Shown here piece after piece: positions 9,251 to 17,753 of a stretch of 64,000 bases of DNA. The stretch is from Candidatus Brachythrix odensensis (lineage in GTDB: Bacteria > Chloroflexota > Anaerolineae > J036 > Brachytrichaceae). The stretch spans positions 1-64,000 of the forward strand of contig JADKDT010000012.1 of the NCBI GenBank assembly GCA_016714465.1, written 5' to 3'. The translations under genes and the position numbers were made by a program. Position 1 is the stretch's first letter, and each line of letters begins with the position of its first letter. The notes under the pieces are model-generated. The model saw only the letters and a list, made by a program, of their open reading frames with translations. It searched no databases and was not told the DNA's origin.

Positions 9251-10006
9251 CTATTTCATGCTGGCCAGAAAGGCCGCCGTCGCGTCAACGATCTGCCGGC
9301 GCAGCTCGGGCAACGGCACGGTCTGTTGCCCGTCTCCAGCCTGCGGGCCGTAGTCGCCAAACATGGCGTGGTTGCCGCCCTCGATTGCCATCAACTTCAA
9401 CCCCGCCGGCCCGCCGGCCAGGCGCTGCTCGATCGTGATCGGCGGCTTTGAGAGCGTGTCGTTGCTGCCGTAAAGCGATAGCCCGGTGACGGGAAGTTTG
9501 GCCACCCCCGCGCTGGTCTGAATATAGGAGCCGTAGAGCACGACCCCGCGGATGCGGCTGGTCCCGGCCGCGATCTCGGCCCCGCGCTGTCCAACGTATT
9601 CGCCCGCCATCGAGCCGCCCAGCGAGTGCCCGCCAATCGCCCAGCGCTCGACCTCGGGAAAGGCCTTGATGACGGCGTCCCCGGCGGTGATCCCAAAGAC
9701 GGCCAGGTCGAGCGGCATGGGGGCGATGACGACCAGCGACCCGCGCTCGGCCAGGGCCTGGGCGATAGGGGTGTAGGCGGCGGCATCGACCAGCCCGCCC
9801 GGGTAGAAGACCATCCCGCTGCCGTTGGGAGCCTTGGGCTTGAAGACCAGCCAGCCCTCCGGCGCGCGGGCCGACGAAGCGCCCAGCGCGGCGGCTTCGG
9901 GGAAGGCCGCGTAGCGGCTGATCCGGGTCCAGGCGACAAACCCGACCGAGACGACCAGCAGAACGATGAGGAGAGCGACGGCAATGCGTTTGATCCAGCG
10001 TGACAT
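9251..10006 (-). CDS. Membrane-anchored alpha/beta hydrolase
   Basis: A 251-aa protein with an N-terminal signal-anchor (IAVALLIVLLVVSVGFVAW, residues 8-26) followed by an alpha/beta-hydrolase domain of the PF12695 type. Catalytic residues are visible: Ser in GGHSLGGSM, Asp in YGSNDTLS and His in GGNHAMFGDY. The GMVFYPGGLVD motif forms the oxyanion region. Probably an extracytoplasmic esterase or lipase-like enzyme; substrate unknown. It starts at ATG 10006 and ends at the shared terminator. Confidence 0.85.
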   Translation of the reverse strand: MSRWIKRIAVALLIVLLVVSVGFVAWTRISRYAAFPEAAALGASSARAPEGWLVFKPKAPNGSGMVFYPGGLVDAAAYTPIAQALAERGSLVVIAPMPLDLAVFGITAGDAVIKAFPEVERWAIGGHSLGGSMAGEYVGQRGAEIAAGTSRIRGVVLYGSYIQTSAGVAKLPVTGLSLYGSNDTLSKPPITIEQRLAGGPAGLKLMAIEGGNHAMFGDYGPQAGDGQQTVPLPELRRQIVDATAAFLASMK

Positions 10007-10061
10007 GGGGACGGGATTCTAGGCTGGATGGATGAGCGGGTGATGAATCGTCACGCGGGTT

Positions 10062-10220
10062 CGTCATCCGTCATGCGTGATGCGTCATTGTTCAGCGATC
10101 TTCGATCCCTAACAGAAGAAGGGAAGAAAGGAAGTTTTCAAACTCCCCTTCCTTCTTCCTTTCTTCTGTTGAATGAGCCACAACTCGCTGAACAATGACG
10201 CATGATGGATGACGCATGAC
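10062..10220. repeat. Large nested inverted repeat
   Basis: The outer arms (10062-10098 and 10184-10220) contain TCATTGTTCAGCGA and its complement plus degenerate GTCATGCGTCATG units. The inner arms (about 10111-10134 and 10148-10170) are purine/pyrimidine-rich, AACAGAAGAAGGGAAGAAAG against its near complement. The region 10007-10340 contains no other gene; the same GTCATGCG units recur at 13192-13217. Confidence 0.75.
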
Positions 10221-10340
10221 GGAACGCGTTTTACCCCCGATTTACACCGCCGTGATGCGCCGATTGCAGGCCGGGCTCATCGTGATGGACATCAGCGCAT
10301 CACTGCGCGACACCAAGTTCAAGAAACAGGAGAACCCGAA

Positions 10341-11486
10341 ATGAACAGCATCCACAAGTTCGTGACCGGCGGCATGGCCGCCCTGATGATGAGCGCGGGC
10401 GCGTTCGCCCTCAACCCGAGCGGCGCCTTCGCCGCAATCCCCGAGGCGCCCCCAGTTCCTGGCGCGCCGGCCGTCGCACCGGACGCCAAGGACGCCGAGG
10501 GTCGCGGGCTGACCCGCCTGCTGATGCGCGAAAAACGCGCCCTGCATGCCCAGGGCGACCGCCTGCGCAAGGCGTTTGAAGTCCAGAGCCGCACCCAGCG
10601 CTTCATCGATGCGCAGGCCGCAGCGGGCAAGGATGTGGCGCCGCTGCGGACCGCGCTGGTCGCCTACACCGAGCGGGTCAATGCCGCCAAGGTCGATCAT
10701 GACAAGGCCAAGGCCACCCTGACCGCTCACGCGGGCTTCAGCGACACTGGCGACGTGATCGATCGCGAGGCGGCCCGCCAGACCGTTAAGAGCGCGGGCG
10801 AAGACCTCAAGAAAGCGCATGAGCATCTTGATGGCGCCGGGAAGGACCTGGCCACGGCGATCAAGGATTGGCGCGAGGCCAACGGGCTGAAGCCCGAGCC
10901 GAAGGAAGCGCCGGTCAAGCCGGAATACCAGAATCGGAAAGAGGGGGCGTGCGCTTCGCGAACGCCCCCTCTTTCCGATTTCCCATCAGAGCGCTGCGAA
11001 TTCGGGCGCATATCGAATCAGGCCAGCGCGGATCGCCCCGGGGACCAGCTCGAGCGCCTGAAAAGCATCCCCGCCGCCGTATTCGCCGCGCAACCCCCAC
11101 CGATGTGCCGGGGCAAAGCCGAAACGGCCGTAGTAGGCGGGATCGCCCAGCACCACCACAAAGCGCGCGCCCAACCGGGCGCACGCAGCCAGCCCCGCCC
11201 GCGCAAGCGCCGCCCCGACCCCGCGCCGGCGATGCCCGGCGTGGACGGCCAGCGGCGCCAGGCCAAGGCCCCCGCCCAGGCCGGTCATCGGGCTGAAGCC
11301 GACGTGGCCGAGGAGGCCACCGGCATCCTCGGCCACCAGCGACAGGCTGAGCCGGCCGGCTGCGCGCAGGGCGTCGATCAGGCGGGCCTCGGCGCCGCTG
11401 GGGAAGCACGCGGCGACCAGGGAGTGGATGGCGGGGAAGTCGGCGGGCGTTTCTGGGCGGATCTCAGGCATGGGCAATTCCCGTAG
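10341..11486 (+). CDS. Secreted Ala-rich hypothetical protein (true end unclear)
   Basis: Begins at ATG 10341 with a good Shine-Dalgarno (CAGGAG, 8 bases upstream) and a signal peptide (MNSIHKFVTGGMAALMMSAG...AFAA). The mature part, to about residue 195, is charged and helical (LTRLLMREKRALHAQGDRLRKAF), likely coiled coil and extracytoplasmic. After KPEYQNRKEG the open frame passes through the hairpin at 10932-10980 and then runs antisense across a GNAT gene to 11486. That tail is probably not native, so the real protein most likely ends near 10930 with its stop lost to an indel or replaced by the hairpin. Function unknown. Confidence 0.55.
   Translation: MNSIHKFVTGGMAALMMSAGAFALNPSGAFAAIPEAPPVPGAPAVAPDAKDAEGRGLTRLLMREKRALHAQGDRLRKAFEVQSRTQRFIDAQAAAGKDVAPLRTALVAYTERVNAAKVDHDKAKATLTAHAGFSDTGDVIDREAARQTVKSAGEDLKKAHEHLDGAGKDLATAIKDWREANGLKPEPKEAPVKPEYQNRKEGACASRTPPLSDFPSERCEFGRISNQASADRPGDQLERLKSIPAAVFAAQPPPMCRGKAETAVVGGIAQHHHKARAQPGARSQPRPRKRRPDPAPAMPGVDGQRRQAKAPAQAGHRAEADVAEEATGILGHQRQAEPAGCAQGVDQAGLGAAGEARGDQGVDGGEVGGRFWADLRHGQFP
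10932..10980. terminator. Hairpin between convergent genes
   Basis: 19-bp arms AATCGGAAAGAGGGGGCGT (10932-10950) and complement (10962-10980), with a GC-rich loop. It separates the secreted-protein gene from the GNAT gene that ends at 10986. Confidence 0.75.
10986..11471 (-). CDS. GNAT N-acetyltransferase (YhbS-like)
   Basis: A 161-aa single-domain GNAT enzyme. MPEIRPETPADFPAIHSLV is the typical beta1/alpha1; LAPLAVHAGHRRRGVGAALARAGL holds the acetyl-CoA pyrophosphate loop (R/Q-x-x-G-x-G/A); VVLGDPAYYGRFGFAPA is characteristic of the YhbS/COG3153 group. The substrate is unknown. Start chosen: ATG 11471; a TTG at 11477 would add two residues. Confidence 0.85.
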   Translation of the reverse strand: MPEIRPETPADFPAIHSLVAACFPSGAEARLIDALRAAGRLSLSLVAEDAGGLLGHVGFSPMTGLGGGLGLAPLAVHAGHRRRGVGAALARAGLAACARLGARFVVVLGDPAYYGRFGFAPAHRWGLRGEYGGGDAFQALELVPGAIRAGLIRYAPEFAAL

Positions 11487-11509
11487 AGCACTCCTGACAA
11501 AACCAGCTT

Positions 11510-11554
11510 CCGGAGGCGATATCCCCCGGCGGAGCCGGGGGATATCGCCTCCGG
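11510..11554. terminator. Hairpin, GATATCCCCCGGC type
   Basis: Perfect 21-bp arms (CCGGAGGCGATATCCCCCGG then C, 11510-11530; complement 11534-11554) with a GGA loop. It lies just past the end of the next minus-strand gene (11577). Confidence 0.78.
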
Positions 11555-11576
11555 AGAGTTGGTTTCCAGCAGATTC

Positions 11577-12422
11577 TCAGCCAAACGTGTATTCGACCGC
11601 GTCCGACACCGGCGCATAGCCGATCTTCTGGTAGATGCTGTTGGACGTTGGATTGGCGAGATCGGTGTAGAGCGCGCAATACTGATGCCCGGCATCGAGC
11701 AGGCGCTGGCTGAGCGCCGCCACCACCGCCGAGGCATAGCCATGCCCGCGCAGTTCGGGCGGGGTGTAGACCAGGCCCACGACGGCGCCGCGCGGCAGAA
11801 TCCGCGAGCGGGCGGCCATCGAGACGGGCGCTTCGCCCAGCGTCCACAGCAGCATGTCGCCCGCCTCCACCCGTTTGCGGGCCATGGACGCCCATGCCTC
11901 GTGCGGCTCGCGCATGCCCGCGTCGTGGAAGAACCCCTGCATCCACGCGGCAATCAGGGCTGTGTCATCGGGGCCGGCGAGACGGGCCTCGCCGGGCGGC
12001 CAGGCGGGAGGAATGACCCGATCGAGGCGGTAGATCCGCCGATGGCCGGTCAGGGACACCTGTCCGCCCGCGCGGGATTGCCACGCCGCGCAGAATTCCT
12101 CAGCCGTGGGCGCGCGCGCGCCCACGCCGGGCACGGGCCAGCCGGCGCTGAGCAAGTCATCGGCGATCAGACCGAGTTCCGCCTGCGCGCCGGGTTGGGC
12201 CGCCCACACGATGACGTTGTAAGGCGGGGTCATTACCGCGGCCGCGGCCAGCCGCCCGCCGCGAACGACTGTGGCGAAATACGGCCGAGTGGCAAACGAA
12301 TCGGGCTGGGCGAGGATGCGCAGGGGCAGGCCGAGGATCAGGTTGTTGGCCGCTTCTTCGATCTCCAGGGCCGGCCGGGCGACGGCCAGAAAGCCGGCCG
12401 CATCGGCGTGACGGGCAAGCAT
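11577..12422 (-). CDS. GNAT family N-acetyltransferase
   Basis: A 281-aa two-part protein. The C-terminal half is a GNAT domain with AVVGLVYTPPELRGHGYASAV (acetyl-CoA loop) and TDLANPTSNSIYQKIGY, the signature of a GCN5-like group often listed as predicted acetyltransferases. The N-terminal half (residues 1-125) resembles a degenerate GNAT domain. The acceptor is unknown. The start is 3 bases from the glycerophosphodiesterase stop, so the two genes form an operon with this one second. Confidence 0.85.
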   Translation of the reverse strand: MLARHADAAGFLAVARPALEIEEAANNLILGLPLRILAQPDSFATRPYFATVVRGGRLAAAAVMTPPYNVIVWAAQPGAQAELGLIADDLLSAGWPVPGVGARAPTAEEFCAAWQSRAGGQVSLTGHRRIYRLDRVIPPAWPPGEARLAGPDDTALIAAWMQGFFHDAGMREPHEAWASMARKRVEAGDMLLWTLGEAPVSMAARSRILPRGAVVGLVYTPPELRGHGYASAVVAALSQRLLDAGHQYCALYTDLANPTSNSIYQKIGYAPVSDAVEYTFG

Positions 12423-12425
12423 AGA

Positions 12426-13163
12426 CTATATCCCCAACGTTGTGCGGATCGTGGCCGGCGAGTCGCCCATGATGGCGTTGACGCCCGCTTCGGTCACCCG
12501 GATGATGTCGGCCGGCTCGTTGACCGTCCAGGTGTTGACTCCGATCCCGCGTTTGCGCAGGGCAGCGGTCTCCGCTTTCGTCACCATCGACTTCTCGGGG
12601 TGAAGGAAAGCATGCGGGACGAACGGGGCCAGCCAGACGTTGCGCAGCCAGACCGGCATGCGCGGGTGATACAGGATCCCGCCGGGGATGTGCGGGGCGA
12701 GGCCGGCCAGCTTGCGCAGCGAGAACGGGTTGAACGACGAGAACATCACCCGCTTGTCGATGGCGTGGCGTTTGATGACCTCGACGAGGGCCTCCTCCAG
12801 CCCGTCGTTGCGGGTGCTGTAGTTGGTGACTTCGATGTTCATCAGCACATCCTGGCCGACCTCCTCGAAGACCTCGTCGAGGGTTGGCACAGGCTGGCCG
12901 CCGCCGGCGTCGAGGGCGCGCAACTCGGCCAGGGTCAGGCCGTGGACGTCCCCATGGCCGTTGGTCGTGCGGTCGACGCTGACGTCATGCATGATGACGA
13001 CTTCGCCGCTGGCGCAGCGTTTGGTGTCGAACTCGATCCCGTCGGCGCGCTGTTCGCGGGCCAGGCGAAATGATAACAGGGTGTTCTCGGGGGCGTGGGC
13101 GCAGGCGCCGCGATGGCCGAGCACGAGTGGATGAGGGTGGGGGGCGAGCCAGAGGTTTGACAT
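12426..13163 (-). CDS. Glycerophosphodiester phosphodiesterase
   Basis: A cytosolic GDPD/UgpQ-type enzyme (245 aa) that hydrolyses deacylated phospholipids to glycerol-3-phosphate and an alcohol. It shows the metal and catalytic residues of the TIM barrel: LGHRGACAHAPENT, IEFDTKRCASGEVVIMHD and NIEVTN, plus VNTWTVNEPADI near the end. No signal peptide. Start chosen: ATG 13163 (MSNLWLAPHPHPLVLGHRG); the extra upstream codons fall in repeat sequence. First gene of an operon with the downstream acetyltransferase. Confidence 0.92.
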   Translation of the reverse strand: MSNLWLAPHPHPLVLGHRGACAHAPENTLLSFRLAREQRADGIEFDTKRCASGEVVIMHDVSVDRTTNGHGDVHGLTLAELRALDAGGGQPVPTLDEVFEEVGQDVLMNIEVTNYSTRNDGLEEALVEVIKRHAIDKRVMFSSFNPFSLRKLAGLAPHIPGGILYHPRMPVWLRNVWLAPFVPHAFLHPEKSMVTKAETAALRKRGIGVNTWTVNEPADIIRVTEAGVNAIMGDSPATIRTTLGI

Positions 13164-13191
13164 GGGATTGATCTTCGCGGGCGCGGTTCTG

Positions 13192-13217
13192 TCATGCGTC
13201 ACGCGTCATGCGTCATT
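13192..13217. repeat. GTCATGCG direct repeats
   Basis: TCATGCGTCACGCGTCATGC then GTCATT: three near-identical 8-9 base units. The same units form the outer arms of the inverted repeat at 10062-10220. Confidence 0.6.
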
Positions 13218-13263
13218 ATCCCTCCGGCGGTAGAGGCCAGACCAATCCAGAAAGGAGACATCA

Positions 13264-13371
13264 GCGCGAATCTGCGAAATCTGTGGATAGATCCAGATCC
13301 ATGCCCGCGCGACCCGTCACGGGCGCGGCAGGTTTTTATCCGCAGATTAACGCAGATTGGCGCAGATTTGG
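13264..13371. repeat. Inverted pair of AATCTGCG repeats
   Basis: GCGAATCTGCGAAATCTGTG at 13266-13285 faces CGCAGATTAACGCAGATTGG at 13341-13360, so two copies of the dispersed repeat seen at 3661-3700 lie in opposite orientation about 50 bases apart and can form a long hairpin. The 13204-13471 gap holds no gene. Confidence 0.7.
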
Positions 13372-13471
13372 CTGGATTGGGATGCGGAATGACCTCTGGC
13401 GCAGTTTCGCGGCGGCCGCTACAATCATCCCGGGATCGCAGTCCAATCTGGATCAGTCAGTGGAGGCATAC

Positions 13472-13891
13472 ATGGCAAAGTCAGCCGCAAAGGACGCAGG
13501 CACAAAGGAAAACCCGTGGACGCTCAAAACGCCCCCCGGGACCTCTGAGTATCAGATGTATCGGGATGAGGCGGCCAGCCCGCCCGCGCTGGTGTGCGTG
13601 GTCGGCAAGACCGAGCTGCGCTACCATCTGCGCTGCATCGAGGATCTGCATGCGATGCTCAAGAAGCATGGCGACTGGATGCTTCTAGGCAGCGCCGATG
13701 AGCAGAAGCCGGCGGCTGAGGGCACGGTCGAGGCCTGGGGCCGCTCTCCAGACAATCCAGTCAAGGGCTGGTACGGGCTGAAGAAGGGCTTGCGCGGGCG
13801 CTTTGGGATGTATCTGCCGCCGCTGCTGGAGGCCCTTGGCCTGGCCGAGCTCGAGCACAACCCCAAGAACAACCGCATGCGGGCGAAATAG
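13472..13891 (+). CDS. Conserved hypothetical protein
   Basis: A 139-aa basic soluble protein starting at ATG 13472, five bases after TGGAGG. It contains PWTLKTPPGTSEYQMYRDE, VVGKTELRYHLRCIEDLHAML and a well-ordered C-terminus with GWYGLKKGLRGRFGMYLPPLLEALG. The sequence looks like a compact conserved domain and, from memory, similar proteins occur in many bacteria, but I do not know a function. It is followed by a short hairpin (AGGGACCTGACAGGTCCCT, 13891-13909) and two further hypothetical genes on the same strand. Confidence 0.75.
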   Translation: MAKSAAKDAGTKENPWTLKTPPGTSEYQMYRDEAASPPALVCVVGKTELRYHLRCIEDLHAMLKKHGDWMLLGSADEQKPAAEGTVEAWGRSPDNPVKGWYGLKKGLRGRFGMYLPPLLEALGLAELEHNPKNNRMRAK

Positions 13892-13974
13892 GGACCTGAC
13901 AGGTCCCTAAAGGTGTCCGCCGACCTCTGACAAGTCGGCCGGCCTGCGCCGTCGCGGCGCCAGGGAGCGATCAT

Positions 13975-14490
13975 ATGTTCGAACTGAAAACCACCACCCG
14001 GGTGTGGTGGCGGGCCCAGGTCCTGACACTGGACTATCTCATCGAGGGTGACATTGACCCCGAGAAGGATCGAGCCCTCTTTCGCATGGTCGGCCACGAC
14101 GTCCAGCCGATTCCGATGTTCAACGCCCGCTTTCAGTCAACCGGCGCCCTGAGCGTGCCGGAGCGCCCGGCCGCGCCGTGGGTGCTGGTGAACGGCGACA
14201 GCGTCGTGGCCATCATCCCGCGTGATGAGGCGGGCATTGCCAATGCCGTGCAGATGAATGGCGATGAGAACAACGCATCGCCCTGCGAGGCGTATGTCGG
14301 CCCGTATCTGATTCGCGGCATGGTCCAGAGCCCATTCCGGGACCTGCGGTATTTCTCGGGCCAGGTCGGGTTTGTCGTCACCGATGCCGAGATCACCTGC
14401 CTGAGCCCGGGCGCGCAGTTTGCCGGCTTGAAGGCGCCGGTGGTGATGGTGATCAGCCGCCACAAGCAGCTCCTGGCGCCGATTCATTAG
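13975..14490 (+). CDS. Hypothetical protein
   Basis: A 171-aa soluble, beta-rich protein starting at ATG 13975 behind CAGGGAG. Notable stretches are TTRVWWRAQVLTLDYLIEGD and GPYLIRGMVQSPFRDLRYFS. No signal peptide, membrane segment or recognised motif. It ends 8 bases before the next membrane protein gene, so the two are probably co-transcribed. Confidence 0.7.
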   Translation: MFELKTTTRVWWRAQVLTLDYLIEGDIDPEKDRALFRMVGHDVQPIPMFNARFQSTGALSVPERPAAPWVLVNGDSVVAIIPRDEAGIANAVQMNGDENNASPCEAYVGPYLIRGMVQSPFRDLRYFSGQVGFVVTDAEITCLSPGAQFAGLKAPVVMVISRHKQLLAPIH

Positions 14491-14498
14491 CCGAAACG

Positions 14499-15422
14499 AT
14501 GCCGGATTCGCCACCCCCGGGCGCCAGCGACGCTGACATCGCGTTCTTCCGCGATCTCGCCCGGACAAAGCTCGCCCCGTCCGAAAAGCCCAACGCCGGA
14601 ACAGCGCGGCTCAGCGGGCTGGCCCTGGGCGCCCTGGCGGGCCTGGCCTATGGGCTGCTGTCGCAGACCATCAATGAGTTCCTGCTGCCGGGCATCCCGC
14701 TTGCCCATTACCCGTTTGGCCCGTTCGGAAACGGAGCCCTGGCGATTGGCGTGGGCGCGCTCATCGGGATTGTGTGCGGCTGGCCACAGGGTTCGATCAA
14801 TGGCGCCCTGGCCGGAGCGCTGGCGATGACCGTCGCGCTCGAGGCGCGCGGGGTGATCATCAATAACCTCGGCATCGTCCAGATCGCCCGGCTCGACTTT
14901 GCGGCGGTCACCCTTGCCGGCGCCGCGGTGGTCTTCTTCTTCGCCCTTCCGGTTGCATTGTTGCTACGTTGGGCAATCGACAGCCAGTTCGAATCGCGGC
15001 GATCCGCCCTGTCATGGGCGCGCGTGCAGGGTCCGCTGGCGTTGGCGGCGCTGGCGTGCGGGGCTGGCGCGCTGGCCCATTACCCCGCCGACACGCGCCT
15101 GGCGCTGCGCAACATGAATGACCTCATCCAGCAGGGGCTCAAGGCAGCGACCGTCGCAACGCTGCCCGGGCCGCTGCGGAACGAAAATCGGGTCATCGAC
15201 TTCATGCTTGGCGCGTCGCCGCGCTATGCCCTGGAGGAGAGCGAAGATCCCGTGCTGCGGCGCGGGCTGGGCTGGCTGTCGCGGGTCAACAGCGTCATCA
15301 TCGTCGCCCGCTTTGAGGGCGGTTGGACGCTGGTCTGCCTGCATGAGCCGCGCGGCGCGGCCCCGGAGTGCCGGAGTTTCCGTCCGAATCAGGCCCCGCG
15401 GATCAACGATGCGCGGGCGTGA
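14499..15422 (+). CDS. Hypothetical multi-pass membrane protein
   Basis: A 307-aa protein with about five hydrophobic helices between residues 38 and 200 (for example LSGLALGALAGLAYGLLSQ and FAAVTLAGAAVVFFFALPVA), flanked by a 35-residue acidic N-terminal tail and a C-terminal soluble domain of about 100 residues (RVIDFMLGASPRYALEESED...). Family not recognised. Coupled to the upstream 171-aa protein; ends at a hairpin facing the convergent lipoprotein gene. Confidence 0.7.
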   Translation: MPDSPPPGASDADIAFFRDLARTKLAPSEKPNAGTARLSGLALGALAGLAYGLLSQTINEFLLPGIPLAHYPFGPFGNGALAIGVGALIGIVCGWPQGSINGALAGALAMTVALEARGVIINNLGIVQIARLDFAAVTLAGAAVVFFFALPVALLLRWAIDSQFESRRSALSWARVQGPLALAALACGAGALAHYPADTRLALRNMNDLIQQGLKAATVATLPGPLRNENRVIDFMLGASPRYALEESEDPVLRRGLGWLSRVNSVIIVARFEGGWTLVCLHEPRGAAPECRSFRPNQAPRINDARA

Positions 15423-15455
15423 CCTTATCCTCATCGCGGCCGCGCGAAAAACTTC

Positions 15456-15498
15456 GGGGAGGGATATCCCCCGGCTCCGCCGGGGGATATCCCTCCCC
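15456..15498. terminator. Hairpin, GATATCCCCCGGC type
   Basis: Perfect 20-bp arms GGGGAGGGATATCCCCCGGC (15456-15475) and complement (15479-15498), TCC loop. It lies between convergent genes. Confidence 0.78.
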
Positions 15499-15528
15499 TA
15501 AACAAACTTCTTCAACGATGCGAAGCGA

Positions 15529-17709
15529 CTACTTCGCGTCGTCAACCGAGACGGTCTCGTCGATCTTGCCGTCGCTGTTGTTGTCGATGCCGAACTTGAG
15601 CGGCTTCTTGTTGCCGCCCCAGTCGCCATACAGCACGTAGTCGGTGACATTTGGCTCCAGCTCGATGCCGGTCGCCTCGAAGTTCTCTTCGCCGGCCTTG
15701 TCGATCCGGCTCATCACGATGTCGTAGGTCGTCGCCGCGTTCAGGTCCTTGGTCGTGATTCCCAGCCGGCCATCCTTGGTCTCGAGGCGCAGGGTGAACT
15801 GCTGCCCGTTGGCCTCGCCGACGGCCTTGACGTCGAACTCGTAGTCGGCGCCGGGCGTCTCGATCCCGATGAGCATGTTGGGCGTTTCCTTGCTGGTCGT
15901 GGCGTAGGTCATCTCGGTACCATCGCCTGTGAAGGTCAGAGTGTCCTTCTGGTTTGGCTTGACCACAACGTTCTCAACCTCGAGCACATAGCCCGGCCCG
16001 ATCATCGTCACGGACGAATTGGAATCGGCCTTGAGCCCGGTCCCGTCCAGCGTGACCGTGAACTTGATCCCGCGCGGGACGTAGTAGACCGGCTCGCCCT
16101 CGTCGGCGAAGAAATCGCCGCTCTTGACTGGCTGGAAGTAAGCGTCCGGAATCTCGCTGACGAGCTTGCCCGCCACGTAGCCCAGGCGCTTGCCGTTGGC
16201 GTCGGTGATGAGCAGGTTCGCATCGCCCGTCAGGAAGAGCTCGTTGTGGGCGATCCCGGCCTGGGGCGAAGCCAGGGCGTTGCGGCCCGTTTCGCCGGTC
16301 GCGCTCGCGGCGCAGAACGGGCAGGTCTGCTTCGTGGTCCGGATCCGGATCGGCGCGATGGTCAGGGTGAAGGTGGTGTCATCGCCCTTGTATTCGCTGG
16401 ACGGCGCGGACGGGTTGATGGCCGCGTTGTAGGACCAGGCCCCCGTCTTCTTGTCCACGGTGATGAAGCGCTCCTTGCCAACATGGTTGTTGTCGTAAAC
16501 CATGATCCGGGCGATGTCGCCATCTTCCTTGACCGCAAACGGCGTGACGGCGTGTCCGCCCTTGTAACCAGGCTGATAGATGCCCACCACGTAGAACTCG
16601 CCGTCCTTGCCCTTGGCAAGCTGAGCCTTGATCTCGTCGACCACTGCGGCCGGCTTCATGTCCTTGCGCTCGGTGCCGCCGGAGGGCGGGGTGAATTGGG
16701 TGACGAACCAGTAGGCGATCTCGCGCTGAAGTTTTTCGTTGCTCGGCAGCTTGATATCGAAGGTTCCGGTCGGCGCGCCGAAGTCGGCCGGTGAGAGCAG
16801 ACCGCCGTAGAACAGCGCGGCGAGGACGGCCATGCCCTCGCAGTGCCCGCCGTTCATGGCCTTGTTGGCCGAGGCCGTCCACTGCTCGCCGGCCGGGGTG
16901 AGGATGCAGGTGTCGCCGTTGAGGCTGGCGCAAACCGCATCGCCAAACAGGCGCCGCACATCAGCCGGGGTGAGGTTAATCGGCGTGCTGCCATCGGGCA
17001 TCTTCTCGCCATAGTTCTCGAAGGCAAACCCGTTCGGGGAGGGGCGGAAGCCATAGTCGGCGGTGATGGCGCCGGTGGCCGGCGCGTCAGCGGCCGCAAC
17101 CGCAGGGGCCGGAGCAGCGCCGCACAGCACCCATGTTCCGCCCTCTTCAATTGCCTTGGCAAAGGAGGGCGGCACGGCCGTCGAGACCCCGGCGGCGACG
17201 ATCTTCGCCCCGGCCAGCTCCACCACGGCGGTGGTGCCGTCATAGCTGATCTCCTTGACCGCGGCCCCGGAGACGTCGAAGGTCGTGCCGGCATCGAACG
17301 CCGCCTTGTAGGTGGCGACGACTTTCTCGCGCTCGGCCGCGCACGTGGTGGTCCCTACCGTCGCCAGATCGGCCTTGCTCAACGCAACCGCCTGGACGGC
17401 AGCCACGGCTTCGGCTTTGCCGCCGGTCTTGGACGTGTTGCCCTTGGTGATTCCCAATGGCACGACGGCCGCCGCGGGCTTGGGCGCCGCGGTCGGCGCA
17501 GGCTTGGGCACGTCAGTCGGCTTGGGCGCATCCGTCGGCTTGGGGGCCGCGGTGGGGGCGGGCGCCGCCGTGGGAGGCGGCGCTGTCGTGGGCGCGGGCG
17601 CAGCGGTCGGCGGGACCGCGGTGGGTGTGGGCGAGCTGCCGCAGGCCGCCAGAAGCGCGGCGCACAAGACGGCCAGGCTGCGGAAAGAGGCGCGGGTACC
17701 AGTCTTCAT
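15529..17709 (-). CDS. Lipoprotein with papain-like Cys/His/Asp pattern
   Basis: A 726-aa lipoprotein: lipobox LLAAC with Cys23, then a Thr/Pro/Ala linker (residues 27-82) typical of Chloroflexota surface proteins. Residues 215-430 contain GGHCEGMAVLAALF (Cys290), GGHAVTPFAV (His386) and IMVYDNNHVG (Asp406/Asn407), the order and spacing of papain-fold (C39-like) cysteine peptidases. The C-terminal 300 residues are beta-rich with no recognised motif. Start chosen: ATG 17709 with AGGAGGA upstream. Likely anchored on the outer face of the membrane. The peptidase reading is inference; a role in peptide crosslinking or binding is possible. Confidence 0.8.
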   Translation of the reverse strand: MKTGTRASFRSLAVLCAALLAACGSSPTPTAVPPTAAPAPTTAPPPTAAPAPTAAPKPTDAPKPTDVPKPAPTAAPKPAAAVVPLGITKGNTSKTGGKAEAVAAVQAVALSKADLATVGTTTCAAEREKVVATYKAAFDAGTTFDVSGAAVKEISYDGTTAVVELAGAKIVAAGVSTAVPPSFAKAIEEGGTWVLCGAAPAPAVAAADAPATGAITADYGFRPSPNGFAFENYGEKMPDGSTPINLTPADVRRLFGDAVCASLNGDTCILTPAGEQWTASANKAMNGGHCEGMAVLAALFYGGLLSPADFGAPTGTFDIKLPSNEKLQREIAYWFVTQFTPPSGGTERKDMKPAAVVDEIKAQLAKGKDGEFYVVGIYQPGYKGGHAVTPFAVKEDGDIARIMVYDNNHVGKERFITVDKKTGAWSYNAAINPSAPSSEYKGDDTTFTLTIAPIRIRTTKQTCPFCAASATGETGRNALASPQAGIAHNELFLTGDANLLITDANGKRLGYVAGKLVSEIPDAYFQPVKSGDFFADEGEPVYYVPRGIKFTVTLDGTGLKADSNSSVTMIGPGYVLEVENVVVKPNQKDTLTFTGDGTEMTYATTSKETPNMLIGIETPGADYEFDVKAVGEANGQQFTLRLETKDGRLGITTKDLNAATTYDIVMSRIDKAGEENFEATGIELEPNVTDYVLYGDWGGNKKPLKFGIDNNSDGKIDETVSVDDAK

Positions 17710-17753
17710 GTTCCTCCTAGAGTAGGACACAGGAAGCCACCCTAAATAACCTC

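Noticed and set aside
11559..13073. 504-aa plus-strand open frame
   Set aside because: It is antisense to the GNAT and glycerophosphodiesterase genes, has Arg/Gly/His-rich shadow composition typical of high-GC DNA, and no motif.
13264..13371. Possible CRISPR or origin from repeated AATCTGCG and CTGTGGATA words
   Set aside because: Units are not regularly spaced, spacers are absent, and the same words occur singly elsewhere (3661, 55604); it is a dispersed palindromic repeat. No dnaA/dnaN context.
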